Positions 42,131 through 50,129 of a stretch of DNA of 64,000 nucleotides are shown here, in pieces. The translations under genes were made by a program, and so were the position numbers. The notes under the pieces were generated by a model. That model was not told where the DNA came from, ran no database searches, and worked only from the letters and a program-made list of their open reading frames with translations. Each line of letters opens with the position of its first letter. Within the stretch, counting starts at the first letter, position 1. Source of the stretch: Pelobium manganitolerans (lineage in GTDB: Bacteria; Bacteroidota; Bacteroidia; Sphingobacteriales; Sphingobacteriaceae); the NCBI RefSeq assembly GCF_003609575.1, contig NZ_MBTA01000012.1, positions 371,661 to 435,660 of the forward strand, given 5' to 3'.

Positions 42131-44056
42131 TTAGTATCTCCAGCGCACAAAAGCCTCTATTGCCTCATACTCTGCCAAACCTAAATCATTATAAGCTTTA
42201 GCGGTTTCACGGGTGCGGTCTTCAGCGCGTACCCAAAACTCGCGGGCATCATCTCCAGGGAAAACCGGGATGTCTTTTTGCGATTGGTGTTTGAAGATGG
42301 CATGTCTTTTACGCAGCACCTCTTGTGGAGATAGCGGTACGGCCATTTCAATTTCGTCAATTTCAAACTCGTGCCAAGCACCTCTATAAAGCCACAGCCA
42401 GCAATCTTTCACCCAGTCTTCGCTTTTTTTCAAACGCACTAGCGCCTCCAAAATAATGTTAAAGCACACTTTGTGCGTGCCGTGCGGATCGGCAAAATCG
42501 CCGGCGGCAAAAACCTGGTGCGGTTTTACTTTTTGCAGCAAAGCCATGGTTTGCTGTATGTCGTCTTCAAAATCGACGTTTTTTGAAACTTTGCCCCTGT
42601 CATAAAAAGGCAAATCCATAAAGTGGATGTTTTGGTCTGGCAAACCGGCAAAACGCGCTCCGGCAATAGCTTCACCTTTTCTGATTAAACCTTTTACAGT
42701 ACGCAGTTCTAGCGGATCTGGCTGGTTGGGTTGTTTGGTTTCCAAAAAACTGCGGGTTTCATTGTAAATGGCTTCCAGTTTTTCGCTAGGTTGGTTTTGC
42801 GCTTTCGCAAAGTCGATATTAAACTCCATAAAGCGCAGCGCATCCTCGTCCCACACTGCCGTATTGCCCGATGTTTGGTAGGCTACGTGCACATCATGGC
42901 CTTGATCTGCCAGGCGGATAAAGGTACCGCCCATAGAAATCACATCGTCATCCGGATGCGGAGAAAATACAATTGAGCGTTTTTTCGCTGGTTCGGCACG
43001 TTCTGGACGTTGCGAATCATCCGCGTGCGGTTTACCGCCCGGCCAGCCGGTAATAGTATGCTGTATTTTGTTGAAAATATCAATGTTAATGTTGTAAACC
43101 GGGCCTTTTTCGGTGGCCAATTGTGCCATGCCGTTGTTGTTGTAATCTTCTTCGGTAAGTTTTAAAACCGGTTTTTGTAAGGTTTGGGCCAGCCATATTA
43201 CCGCTTTTTTAATCTGCGGAGCGGTCCACTCGCAATCTTTTACCAGCCACGGCGTAGCAAAGCGGGTAAGGTCCGATGCCGCGTCTTGGTCTAAAACAAA
43301 CTCGACATTATTGGATAGCTGTAGGTAGGTTGCAGGCACTTCCGAAGATATTTCGCCCTCAACCGCTTTTTTAACGATGGAAGCTTTTTTCTTGTTCCAA
43401 GCCATCAAAATGATTTGCTTGGCTTTAAAAATGGTGCCGATCCCCATGGTAATGGCTTTGGTAGGTACATTTTCTTTACCGCCAAAGTCGCGCGAAGCAT
43501 CACGGCGGGTTAAATCATCCAAAGTGACTAAACGTGTACCCGAGTTTGGCGCCGAGCCCGGTTCGTTGAAACCTATGTGGCCCGTACGGCCGATACCCAA
43601 AATTTGAATGTCTAAGCCTCCGTAAGAGGAAATCTTTTTCTCGTAAGCCGCACAAAACGGAACAATCTCATCTTCGGCCAGGGTGCCGTCTGGGATATGC
43701 ACATTGTCCATGTTAATATCTACATGGTCAAAAAGCTGTGCTTTCATAAACGCCACATAACTTTGCGCAGCGTTAGGCTTCATGGGGTAGTACTCGTCTA
43801 AATTAAACGTTACCACGTTCTTAAAACTTAAGCCTTCTTCTTTGTGTAAACGGATTAATTCTGCATAAACTTTTACCGGCGTTGCGCCTGTTGCCAAGCC
43901 TAAAACCGTGTGTTTGCCTTCTGCACCGTTAGCGGTAATTAAATCGGCAATTCTTTTGGCCACCGCAACAGATGCGGTGTTATCGTCCACATAAATACTG
44001 ACAGGCAGTTTTTCGAAGCGTGTTTCGTCTAAAAGATTGAGTCTAGTGATAGTCAT
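42131..44056 (-). CDS. nagB: NagB-like deaminase fused to PIG-L/LmbE deacetylase
   Basis: A 641-residue, two-domain cytoplasmic protein. I use the ATG at 44056; the frame extends to 44140 but that part overlaps the promoter and operator. Residues 1-280 match glucosamine-6-phosphate deaminase: 'GLATGATPVKVYAELIR' (phosphate loop), 'FNLDEYYPM' (Asp87), 'GIGRTGHIGFNEPGS' (154-168). Residues 355-641 match the PIG-L/LmbE de-N-acetylase family: the Zn motif 'PHPDDD' (366-371) and 'DPHGTH' (523-528). A similar long NagB-like protein is known in Bacteroides. The fusion could carry out deacetylation and deamination of an N-acetylhexosamine-6-phosphate in one polypeptide, replacing NagA. First gene of the amino-sugar operon. 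Confidence 0.9.
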   Translation of the reverse strand: MTITRLNLLDETRFEKLPVSIYVDDNTASVAVAKRIADLITANGAEGKHTVLGLATGATPVKVYAELIRLHKEEGLSFKNVVTFNLDEYYPMKPNAAQSYVAFMKAQLFDHVDINMDNVHIPDGTLAEDEIVPFCAAYEKKISSYGGLDIQILGIGRTGHIGFNEPGSAPNSGTRLVTLDDLTRRDASRDFGGKENVPTKAITMGIGTIFKAKQIILMAWNKKKASIVKKAVEGEISSEVPATYLQLSNNVEFVLDQDAASDLTRFATPWLVKDCEWTAPQIKKAVIWLAQTLQKPVLKLTEEDYNNNGMAQLATEKGPVYNINIDIFNKIQHTITGWPGGKPHADDSQRPERAEPAKKRSIVFSPHPDDDVISMGGTFIRLADQGHDVHVAYQTSGNTAVWDEDALRFMEFNIDFAKAQNQPSEKLEAIYNETRSFLETKQPNQPDPLELRTVKGLIRKGEAIAGARFAGLPDQNIHFMDLPFYDRGKVSKNVDFEDDIQQTMALLQKVKPHQVFAAGDFADPHGTHKVCFNIILEALVRLKKSEDWVKDCWLWLYRGAWHEFEIDEIEMAVPLSPQEVLRKRHAIFKHQSQKDIPVFPGDDAREFWVRAEDRTRETAKAYNDLGLAEYEAIEAFVRWRY

Positions 44057-44099
44057 AGCCTTACTAAAGGTTTTTATTCGTTTTGTAATTGGAGTATAG

Positions 44100-44132
44100 C
44101 AAATGTAGTAAAATATGTTGTGTGCGAACACA
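44100..44132 (-). promoter_or_regulatory. promoter and operator of the deaminase-mutase-nahK operon
   Basis: TACATTTG on the minus strand (44100-44107) matches TAnnTTTG, 43 bp upstream of the ATG. The -33 element would fall at about 44127-44130, inside the operator candidate GTTGTGTGCGAACACA (44117-44132). This site has one perfect half (TGTGTTCG) and one degenerate half, as in susC copy 2. A bound regulator would cover the -33 region, suiting repression. Confidence 0.6.
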
Positions 44133-44246
44133 TTTTTCAAAAAATATTTTATTTTTCTGATTATTAACGTTTTGTGGTAAAGTTAAAATTTGAATGTTGA
44201 GGCGCGCACACATGACTACTTTGCTATTTTGGAAGTCCGTAAGCAA

Positions 44247-45302
44247 TTAGTCGTTAACCCGGTTAACCAAACAAGCGTATAGGTGCGCTTTTACCATATG
44301 CCCCATATGTCTAATTTTGGTGAACATTTTGTCCTGATGGTAATTTGCAAGTTCCTGGCCTAAGGCTAAGGTTTTCTCCAGAGGTGCAATTTCATCCTGC
44401 AAAGAGGCTTCAAAAAGCTCGCGCAGGCGGTACCTGCCCAGTTTTACGCGATGGCTAATGATGCTTCGTTCCTCTTGCTGGTACTGCTTCATAGATTGCT
44501 CATTGATAGAATCCATCCCTAAAAAAACCAAGTTGTTGTTCTCTTTAAAATACTGCGGCAGGTATAGTTTAAGTCGGCCTTCATAGCTTTGTTGGTCAAA
44601 GTCAATAGCGCGTATACGGTATTGGTTGCCTTCAATATCTGGCGTAATTTCCACCACAAAGTTGTACGAACGCATATCGCCCAAAAGGCGCACAAAACAG
44701 CGTTCGTTAAACTTCACAAACTCTTTGCTGATACGCGTTTGGTTAAACTTTACGTCGTTAATGTATTCATCTACAAATACGTCTCCGGGCAAACCGGGAA
44801 TGTGCTCTTCAATTAAGGTTTCTTTGTTTGTGATGTAATTAATGCGGTTGGGCGATAAAATATGCTCCAGTTCTAGCCCGTAAATACGTGATGCATCGGC
44901 GCGTTTTACATAAAAATGGTCGTAGTTGTCGTTTAAGCGATTGATAATTCGCACACGGAAGGGCTTAGAATTTCCGAAAGAGCAGTAATCGATACGTGCA
45001 ACGGAAAGATGGTTCATCACCGTAAGTCGCCCGGCGGCGTGCATAATGGCATAAATGTACTTTAACCCGGCATAAAGCTCCTTCATCTCGCTTTCATCGT
45101 AGTAAACCGTTTTCCAGAGGGTGTCTTTCCCGTTTTTGTCCAGCAGAGGAGTAGATAAATTAAAGCGCAGCATATCCGAGTATTGGATGGGCAAATCGGC
45201 TTCGCGCTCAAATTTTATCAAATAATTCCTAAGCGGTTTTTGTATGGGATAAAAAATCTTCTTTTTAGACGGAACGTCGTTACGGTCTATGTGCAAAGTC
45301 AT
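44247..45302 (-). CDS. conserved hypothetical, kinase-like motifs, carotenoid locus
   Basis: A 351-residue cytoplasmic protein that I do not recognise by name. The pattern 'LLGDMRSYNFVVEI' followed some 20 residues later by 'IRAIDFDQQSYEG' resembles the catalytic Asp/Asn and metal-binding Asp of kinase-like folds, but the catalytic-loop His is absent, so this is weak. Other visible stretches are 'SVARIDYCSFGNSKPFRVRI' and 'LIEEHIPGLPGDVFVDEYIN'. It ends 10 bp from crtI on the same strand and may be co-transcribed with it. No function is proposed beyond a possible phosphotransferase-like fold. Confidence 0.65.
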   Translation of the reverse strand: MTLHIDRNDVPSKKKIFYPIQKPLRNYLIKFEREADLPIQYSDMLRFNLSTPLLDKNGKDTLWKTVYYDESEMKELYAGLKYIYAIMHAAGRLTVMNHLSVARIDYCSFGNSKPFRVRIINRLNDNYDHFYVKRADASRIYGLELEHILSPNRINYITNKETLIEEHIPGLPGDVFVDEYINDVKFNQTRISKEFVKFNERCFVRLLGDMRSYNFVVEITPDIEGNQYRIRAIDFDQQSYEGRLKLYLPQYFKENNNLVFLGMDSINEQSMKQYQQEERSIISHRVKLGRYRLRELFEASLQDEIAPLEKTLALGQELANYHQDKMFTKIRHMGHMVKAHLYACLVNRVND

Positions 45303-45312
45303 TGGTCTAAAA

Positions 45313-46797
45313 TTAAAGTTTTTGCAGAATTTTGTGTGCTTCTGTTGCCGCCACTTGGCCCGAGATAATAGCCGGAGGCACGCCCGGGCCGGGTACTGTA
45401 AGTTGACCAGCGAAAAGTAAATTAGTAATTTTTTTTGCGCGCATGGCCGGTTTAAAAAAGGCGGTTTGCGCCAGCGTGTTGGCTAAACCGTATGCATTGC
45501 CCTTGAAAGAGTGATAATCATGTGTGAAATCTTTTAGGGCGTAGCTGCGCTTCACTAGCTCGTGTCCGCGGATTTTCTGCTTGGTGATGCGCTCAAAACG
45601 ATCCAACATAAGATGGTAATATTGTTCGCGCAGGGCTTCGTTGTCTTCCAAACCGGGAGCTAGGGGGATTAAAAAGAACAGGTTTTCCATGCCAGCCGGG
45701 GCAGATGCTGGGTCGGTTTTGCTCACGCACGAAACGTAAAACAAAGGTTTGCTTGGCCATTTCGGTTGTGTATAAATTTCGTGAGCGTGCGCATCCAAAT
45801 CCTCGTCAAAAAACAAGTTATGGTGCAAAATGCCTTCAACTTTTTTATCTAATCCAATATAAAAGAGTAATGATGAAGGCGATAAAGTACGGCTTTGCCA
45901 ATAGGCTTCATCATAATTACGGTACGGTTTTGCAATTAAATTTTGCTCTATAAAATGATAGTCGCCAGCGGCAATAACAAAATCTGTGTCAAAAGTGCCT
46001 TTGCTGGTTACCACTTGTTTAGCGCTGCTGCCCTCAATTTCAACTTTTTGTACTTCGGTGTTCAGCAATATGTTTACACCTTGGTCTTTGGCCAATTGTG
46101 TCATCGCTTTTACAATCTGGTGCATGCCACCGTTAGGGTACCAAGTGCCTAAACCTAAATCCGCATAGTTCATTAAGCTGTACATGGCCGGTATTTTTTG
46201 TGCGGTAGCACCCAAAAACAACACCGGAAACTCTAGCAATTGAATCAGTTTGGGGTTTTTAAAATATTTGCGGACATGTTTGGCCATGGGCTTCAGCATG
46301 TGGATACGCAGGCTTTGCAGCATTAAGTTAAGATCTAAAAACTCGCCTAAACCATGTGAGGGCCTAAACACGTAATCGCCCATGGCATGTTTATATTTGT
46401 AGGCTGCCTGTTCCATAAATGCACGTAAAGCTTTGGCGCTACCGGCCTCATATTTTTCAAATAAAGCTTCCAATTCGGTCATATCGGCGGGGACGTTTAC
46501 GTGTTCATCGGCAGAAAAATAAACCCGGTATCCTGGGTCTAAGCGCTCAAGCTGGTAAAAGTCGCTTACTTTTTTTCCAAAAAGCGCAAAGTAATTTTCA
46601 AAAATATCGGGCATCCAGTACCAGCTTGGGCCCATGTCAAACGTAAAACCTTTGTTTTCCCAAATGCGGGCGCGGCCGCCGGTTTGCTCGTTTTTCTCTA
46701 CCAACGTAACTTCATAACCCTGCTTCGCCAATATCGCGGAAGCGGCCAAACCCGAAAAACCCGCTCCAATAACATGTATTTGTTTTTTTAAGTGCAT
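45313..46797 (-). CDS. crtI: phytoene desaturase
   Basis: Converts phytoene to lycopene by stepwise desaturation, using FAD. 494 residues from the ATG at 46797 (a GTG two codons upstream is less likely). The N-terminus carries the dinucleotide fold 'HVIGAGFSGLAASAILAKQG', 'VEKNEQTGGRARIW' and 'FDMGPSWYWMPDIFE'; the C-terminus has the bacterial-type CrtI signature 'NLLFAGQLTVPGPGVPPAIISG'. It is divergent from crtB, and a TTTG-N21-TAATTTTA promoter candidate lies in the 95-bp gap. Confidence 0.95.
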   Translation of the reverse strand: MHLKKQIHVIGAGFSGLAASAILAKQGYEVTLVEKNEQTGGRARIWENKGFTFDMGPSWYWMPDIFENYFALFGKKVSDFYQLERLDPGYRVYFSADEHVNVPADMTELEALFEKYEAGSAKALRAFMEQAAYKYKHAMGDYVFRPSHGLGEFLDLNLMLQSLRIHMLKPMAKHVRKYFKNPKLIQLLEFPVLFLGATAQKIPAMYSLMNYADLGLGTWYPNGGMHQIVKAMTQLAKDQGVNILLNTEVQKVEIEGSSAKQVVTSKGTFDTDFVIAAGDYHFIEQNLIAKPYRNYDEAYWQSRTLSPSSLLFYIGLDKKVEGILHHNLFFDEDLDAHAHEIYTQPKWPSKPLFYVSCVSKTDPASAPAGMENLFFLIPLAPGLEDNEALREQYYHLMLDRFERITKQKIRGHELVKRSYALKDFTHDYHSFKGNAYGLANTLAQTAFFKPAMRAKKITNLLFAGQLTVPGPGVPPAIISGQVAATEAHKILQKL

Positions 46798-46892
46798 ATT
46801 CACTGATAATTCTAAAATTAGCTATTTTGTTTTGCGCAACTCAAAACAAAAACAACAAATTGGCGTAATTACAAAATATTACAGCGCAAATT

Positions 46893-47735
46893 ATGGATCT
46901 CTTTACCGAAACGTGTTTCCGATGCAGTAAAATCATCACCCAAAAATACAGCACCTCTTTTAGCTTGGGCATACGTGCTTTTTCAGAGAATTTGCGCTTT
47001 CCTATTTACGCTATTTACGCTTTTGTACGCTATGCCGATGAGATTGTAGATACCTTTCATGATAAAGACAAAGTTGCGCTGATGCAAAAATTCCGCGCAG
47101 ATACACAAGAAGCCATCGATACCAAAATTAGTTTAAATCCGGTTTTGCAGGCTTTTCAAACAGTGGTGAACAGCTATGCAATTGAGTTTGATTTAATAGA
47201 TGCGTTTTTGCGTTCCATGGAAATGGACCTTAACAAAAACACGTATAATGAAATCGCCTATCAAAACTATATTTACGGCTCGGCAGAGGTAGTTGGCCTG
47301 ATGTGTTTGCGGGTGTTTTGTAAGGGCGATGATGCGCAATACCAGTTATTGTTACCTTATGCAAAAAGGCTTGGCGCCGCTTTTCAGAAGATTAATTTTT
47401 TAAGAGACATTAAGTCCGATTTTGACGAGCGCGGGCGCACTTATTTCCCAAATGTGGATTTTAATCACTTTACAGATGCCGATAAAAGCCTAATTGAGGC
47501 GGATATCAAAGCGGATTTTGATACTGCGTTGATGGGCATAAAACAGCTTCCGGCCGATTCGCGTTTGGGTGTCTACATCGCTTTTGTATATTACGTGCAA
47601 CTTTTTAAAAAAATTAAGCGGAGCAGTGCAAAAACTATTGTCCAAAAACGTATCCGTGTGTCCAATTCGCACAAACTTATTTTAATGGCCGAAGCTCTGT
47701 TCCGCAATAAACTGAAACTTTTCAGCTACTCATGA
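46893..47735 (+). CDS. crtB: phytoene synthase
   Basis: Joins two geranylgeranyl diphosphates into phytoene. The 280-residue protein has the two Asp-rich motifs of the squalene/phytoene synthase family: 'YADEIVDTFHD' near residue 50 and 'FLRDIKSDFDERGRTYFP' near 175. 'IRAFSENLRFPIYAIYAFVRYAD' is typical. First gene of a plus-strand run of four; its stop overlaps the next start by 4 bp (ATGA), suggesting coupled translation. Confidence 0.95.
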   Translation: MDLFTETCFRCSKIITQKYSTSFSLGIRAFSENLRFPIYAIYAFVRYADEIVDTFHDKDKVALMQKFRADTQEAIDTKISLNPVLQAFQTVVNSYAIEFDLIDAFLRSMEMDLNKNTYNEIAYQNYIYGSAEVVGLMCLRVFCKGDDAQYQLLLPYAKRLGAAFQKINFLRDIKSDFDERGRTYFPNVDFNHFTDADKSLIEADIKADFDTALMGIKQLPADSRLGVYIAFVYYVQLFKKIKRSSAKTIVQKRIRVSNSHKLILMAEALFRNKLKLFSYS

Positions 47736-48256
47736 AAATTAGTGTTTACATTCTACTTTGTTTTTTTACCTTAACTGCCAGTGCTTCCATTGATATTAAT
47801 CAGTTGCGTAAAGATTATGTGGCATCTGTAAAAAGCTCGGCAAAAGCCGATGAATTGTGTGAAAAATTGGAGGCAGTAAAAAATCCGGACGCGTTGATTA
47901 TGGCTTACTTAGGCTCGGTGCAGGCCGTTAAAGCCAAACACGCATGGAATCCGGTAAACAAAATGGCCTTTTTAAAAAAGGGGTTTGCAATCTTAAATAA
48001 AGCGGTTGAAAAGGACCCTAACCATATTGAAATACGTTTTTTGCGTTACAGTTTGCAGTATTACGTACCGGCATTTTTAGGTTATAGCCATAATTTGGAG
48101 GCCGATAAAGACAAAATTGTGCAACTGGTTAAAAACAGCGAGCGCACGCAGCTAAAAGTGCCAGCAAATGTTTTAAACAATATTGTGAAATTTATGCTCG
48201 AGAGTAAAAAATGCAATGCGCAAGAGCAAGCCATCTTAAAAAAAGCCATCACGTAA
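47732..48256 (+). CDS. exported hypothetical protein in carotenoid operon, 174 aa
   Basis: A signal peptide (MKISVYILLCFFTLTASAS) is followed by an all-helical protein with TPR-like spacing ('LIMAYLGSVQAVKAKHAW', 'GFAILNKAVEKDPNHIEIRFLRYSLQYY'). No enzyme motif is seen. It overlaps crtB by 4 bp and abuts the cyclase gene, so expression is tied to the carotenoid enzymes. A scaffold role at the membrane is possible; this is an inference from location only. Confidence 0.75.
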   Translation: MKISVYILLCFFTLTASASIDINQLRKDYVASVKSSAKADELCEKLEAVKNPDALIMAYLGSVQAVKAKHAWNPVNKMAFLKKGFAILNKAVEKDPNHIEIRFLRYSLQYYVPAFLGYSHNLEADKDKIVQLVKNSERTQLKVPANVLNNIVKFMLESKKCNAQEQAILKKAIT

Positions 48257-48961
48257 ATGGATCAAAAATATAGCTACCTACTCATTAATTTATGTACGGT
48301 GTTTTTTCCGCTTATTTTATCCTTTGATAAAAAGGTGCATTTTTATAAAAAGTGGAGATTTATTGCTCCCGGCTTAGTAATTACAGGCTTATTGTACCTG
48401 ATTTGGGATTGTATTTTCACCTTCAAAAATGTGTGGTCCTTTAATTCAGATTATATTATTGGCTGGCGCTTTTTCGGTTTGCCCTTAGAAGAAATCCTCT
48501 TTTTTGTGACCGTCCCTTTTGCTTGCATTTTCATTTACGAGTGTTTAATCGCCTATTTCACCATCAGCATTAGCGAAAAAATTGTCCGCATAATAAGCGG
48601 GTTGCTCATTTTTATCAGCTTTGTTTTGGCTTTGCTTTTCGCCGACAGGCTTTATAGTCTTATCAATTTTTTAACCGTTGCTTTAGTGTTGCTGTACACG
48701 GTGCTTAGGCCTGTCAAATTAAATATGGGCAGGTTTTATGTGGCTTATGCGGTTTCCTTGCTGCCTTTTTATATGGTTAACGGTGTTTTGACGGCTATCC
48801 CTATCGTGAGCTATAACAATGCAGAAAATATGGGCTTGCGTGTGGGTACCATTCCTTTTGAAGACCATTTTTATTCAATGTCGTTGATTTTGATGAATTT
48901 GATTTTCTTTGAACATTTTAGAAGCAAAAATGGAAGAAGATCTGAAACTGCCCGAGTATAG
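48257..48961 (+). CDS. lycopene cyclase, CrtYcd-like membrane protein
   Basis: A 234-residue protein with about six to seven membrane helices. Its two repeated halves and the motif 'WRFFGLPLEEILFFVTVPFACIFIYE' (with the conserved 'PLEE', plus 'GTIPFEDHFYSM' in the second half) mark the CrtYc/CrtYd-type lycopene cyclases, here in fused form. It would close one or both ends of lycopene to give carotene. It starts one base after the stop of the 174-aa gene. Confidence 0.88.
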   Translation: MDQKYSYLLINLCTVFFPLILSFDKKVHFYKKWRFIAPGLVITGLLYLIWDCIFTFKNVWSFNSDYIIGWRFFGLPLEEILFFVTVPFACIFIYECLIAYFTISISEKIVRIISGLLIFISFVLALLFADRLYSLINFLTVALVLLYTVLRPVKLNMGRFYVAYAVSLLPFYMVNGVLTAIPIVSYNNAENMGLRVGTIPFEDHFYSMSLILMNLIFFEHFRSKNGRRSETARV

Positions 48962-49175
48962 CAAATCACAACTGGCATTGCGCAACGGGCAAGATAAACC
49001 GCAGATTTGGGTAGCATATTTGGGCAAAATTTACGATGTAAGTGCCAGCAGGCTTTGGCGCAACGGGAAGCATTACGAGCATTGGGCCGGTCAAGATTTG
49101 ACGGATGAGCTAAAAGACGCGCCGCACACACAAACGGTTTTTGCAAAGTTTGAGATAGTAGGAGTTTTAAAATAG
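48930..49175 (+). CDS. cytochrome b5-like heme-binding domain protein
   Basis: An 81-residue protein from the ATG at 48930, inside the 3' end of the cyclase gene in another frame (32-bp overlap). It has the cytochrome b5 pattern 'YSKSQLALRNGQDKPQIWVAYLGKIYDVS' (in parts) and 'WRNGKHYEHWAGQDLTDEL', where the His of 'KHYEHWAG' is the usual heme ligand. It could feed electrons to a carotenoid hydroxylase or ketolase, none of which is in the window. A longer frame from 48909 seems less likely. Confidence 0.8.
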   Translation: MEEDLKLPEYSKSQLALRNGQDKPQIWVAYLGKIYDVSASRLWRNGKHYEHWAGQDLTDELKDAPHTQTVFAKFEIVGVLK

Positions 49176-49248
49176 GAAAATTAACAGCTTTATTTATAGT
49201 TGCTTTTGTGGTTTTTGCGCCTGGGCGATGCTAAAGTTGTCAAAATAT

Positions 49249-49279
49249 TTTGCAGAATAGATTCTTATGGCTATTTTTG
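49249..49279 (+). promoter_or_regulatory. tRNA-Arg promoter, TTTG-N19-TATTTTTG
   Basis: TTTG (49249-49252) and TATTTTTG (49272-49279) are spaced exactly 19 bp and match the Bacteroidetes consensus. They lie 50 bp upstream of the tRNA. This supports the reading of the susC promoter, which has the same layout. Confidence 0.75.
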
Positions 49280-49329
49280 CAATCCGATTTAAGGGAAAGC
49301 GCAAGGCTTTCTTACTTAAAAAATAAAAT

Positions 49330-49403
49330 GGACCTGTGGCTCAACTGGATAGAGCACTTGACTACGGATCAGGAGGTTAGGGGTTCGAATCCCTTCAGGT
49401 TCA
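49330..49403 (+). tRNA. tRNA-Arg (anticodon ACG)
   Basis: A full cloverleaf can be drawn: acceptor GGACCTG pairs with CAGGTTC (one G-U), the anticodon arm CTTGA/TCAGG encloses loop CTACGGA with anticodon ACG, and the T arm AGGGG/CCCTT encloses TTCGAAT. The discriminator base is A. The mature CCA is not encoded. Confidence 0.95.
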
Positions 49404-49415
49404 CAATATTAAGGT

Positions 49416-49449
49416 AAAGCCTTTTTGCCACAGCAAAAAGGCTTTTTTT
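49416..49449 (+). terminator. intrinsic terminator after tRNA-Arg
   Basis: AAAGCCTTTTTGC (49416-49428) and GCAAAAAGGCTTT (49433-49445) form a perfect 13-bp stem with a CACA loop, running into a T tract to 49449. It ends the tRNA transcript 15 bp before the adk start. Confidence 0.92.
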
Positions 49450-49463
49450 ATAACGAAAAAATT

Positions 49464-50036
49464 ATGCTAAACATCGTTCTCTTTGGCCCTCCGGGCGCTG
49501 GTAAAGGCACACAATCACAAAATTTAATTCAGCAATATCAACTGGTTCATTTATCTACCGGCGATATTTTGCGTGGCGAAATCAGCAATGGAACTCCGCT
49601 AGGTTTAGAGGCTAAAAAGTTGATGGATGAAGGCTTGTTAGTGCCAGATGAGGTTGTTATCGGGATGATTTCTAATAAGCTAGATCAAAACAAGGGTGCT
49701 AAAGGGTTTATTTTTGACGGTTTTCCGCGTACGGTTGCACAAGCCGAAGCATTAGATCAACTATTGGTATCTAAAAACGAAGCTATTTCGGGCATGGTTG
49801 CTTTAGAGGTAGAAGAAGAAGAGTTGCAGAAGCGATTGTTATTGCGCGGAAAAGACTCGGGACGTGCAGATGATCAAAACCCGGAAATTATCAAAAAGCG
49901 CGTTTTGGAATACACCACTAAAACGGCTCCGGTAGCCAACTTTTACCGTTCGCAAGGCAAATTTCACTCGGTAAACGGAATTGGAAGTATCGAACAGATT
50001 TTTTCTGACATCAAATCTGTTGTAGATAAACTTTAA
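49464..50036 (+). CDS. adk: adenylate kinase
   Basis: Interconverts ATP, AMP and ADP. 190 residues from the ATG at 49464; an upstream TTG extension to 49425 reads through the tRNA terminator and is rejected. P-loop 'GPPGAGKGTQ' (residues 7-16), AMP-binding 'LSTGDILRGEI', 'GFIFDGFPRTVAQAE', and a short lid ('LLLRGKDSGRADDQNPEIIKKR'-like, without zinc cysteines), as in other Bacteroidetes short-type enzymes. Confidence 0.97.
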   Translation: MLNIVLFGPPGAGKGTQSQNLIQQYQLVHLSTGDILRGEISNGTPLGLEAKKLMDEGLLVPDEVVIGMISNKLDQNKGAKGFIFDGFPRTVAQAEALDQLLVSKNEAISGMVALEVEEEELQKRLLLRGKDSGRADDQNPEIIKKRVLEYTTKTAPVANFYRSQGKFHSVNGIGSIEQIFSDIKSVVDKL

Positions 50037-50056
50037 TTCAATAAAAGGAATCTAAA

Positions 50057-50095
50057 AAAAAACTGCTTGATGGTAATCCTCGGGCAGTTTTTGTT
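50057..50095 (+). terminator. probable terminator after adk
   Basis: AAAACTGC and GCAGTTTTT pair around a 17-nt loop and run into a T-rich stretch. It lies 20 bp after the adk stop and ahead of obgE. The long loop makes it weaker than the tRNA terminator. Confidence 0.55.
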
Positions 50096-50129
50096 GTTTT
50101 AACCCAAAATCCATCAAACTCATTGCGCA

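Noticed and set aside
44057..44140. 28-residue N-terminal extension of the NagB-PIG-L fusion
   Set aside because: The extension covers the promoter and operator; the ATG at 44056 starts the conserved NagB domain.
48871..49146. Minus-strand 91-codon frame across the cyclase/cytochrome b5 junction
   Set aside because: Antisense to two well-supported genes and with shadow-like composition.
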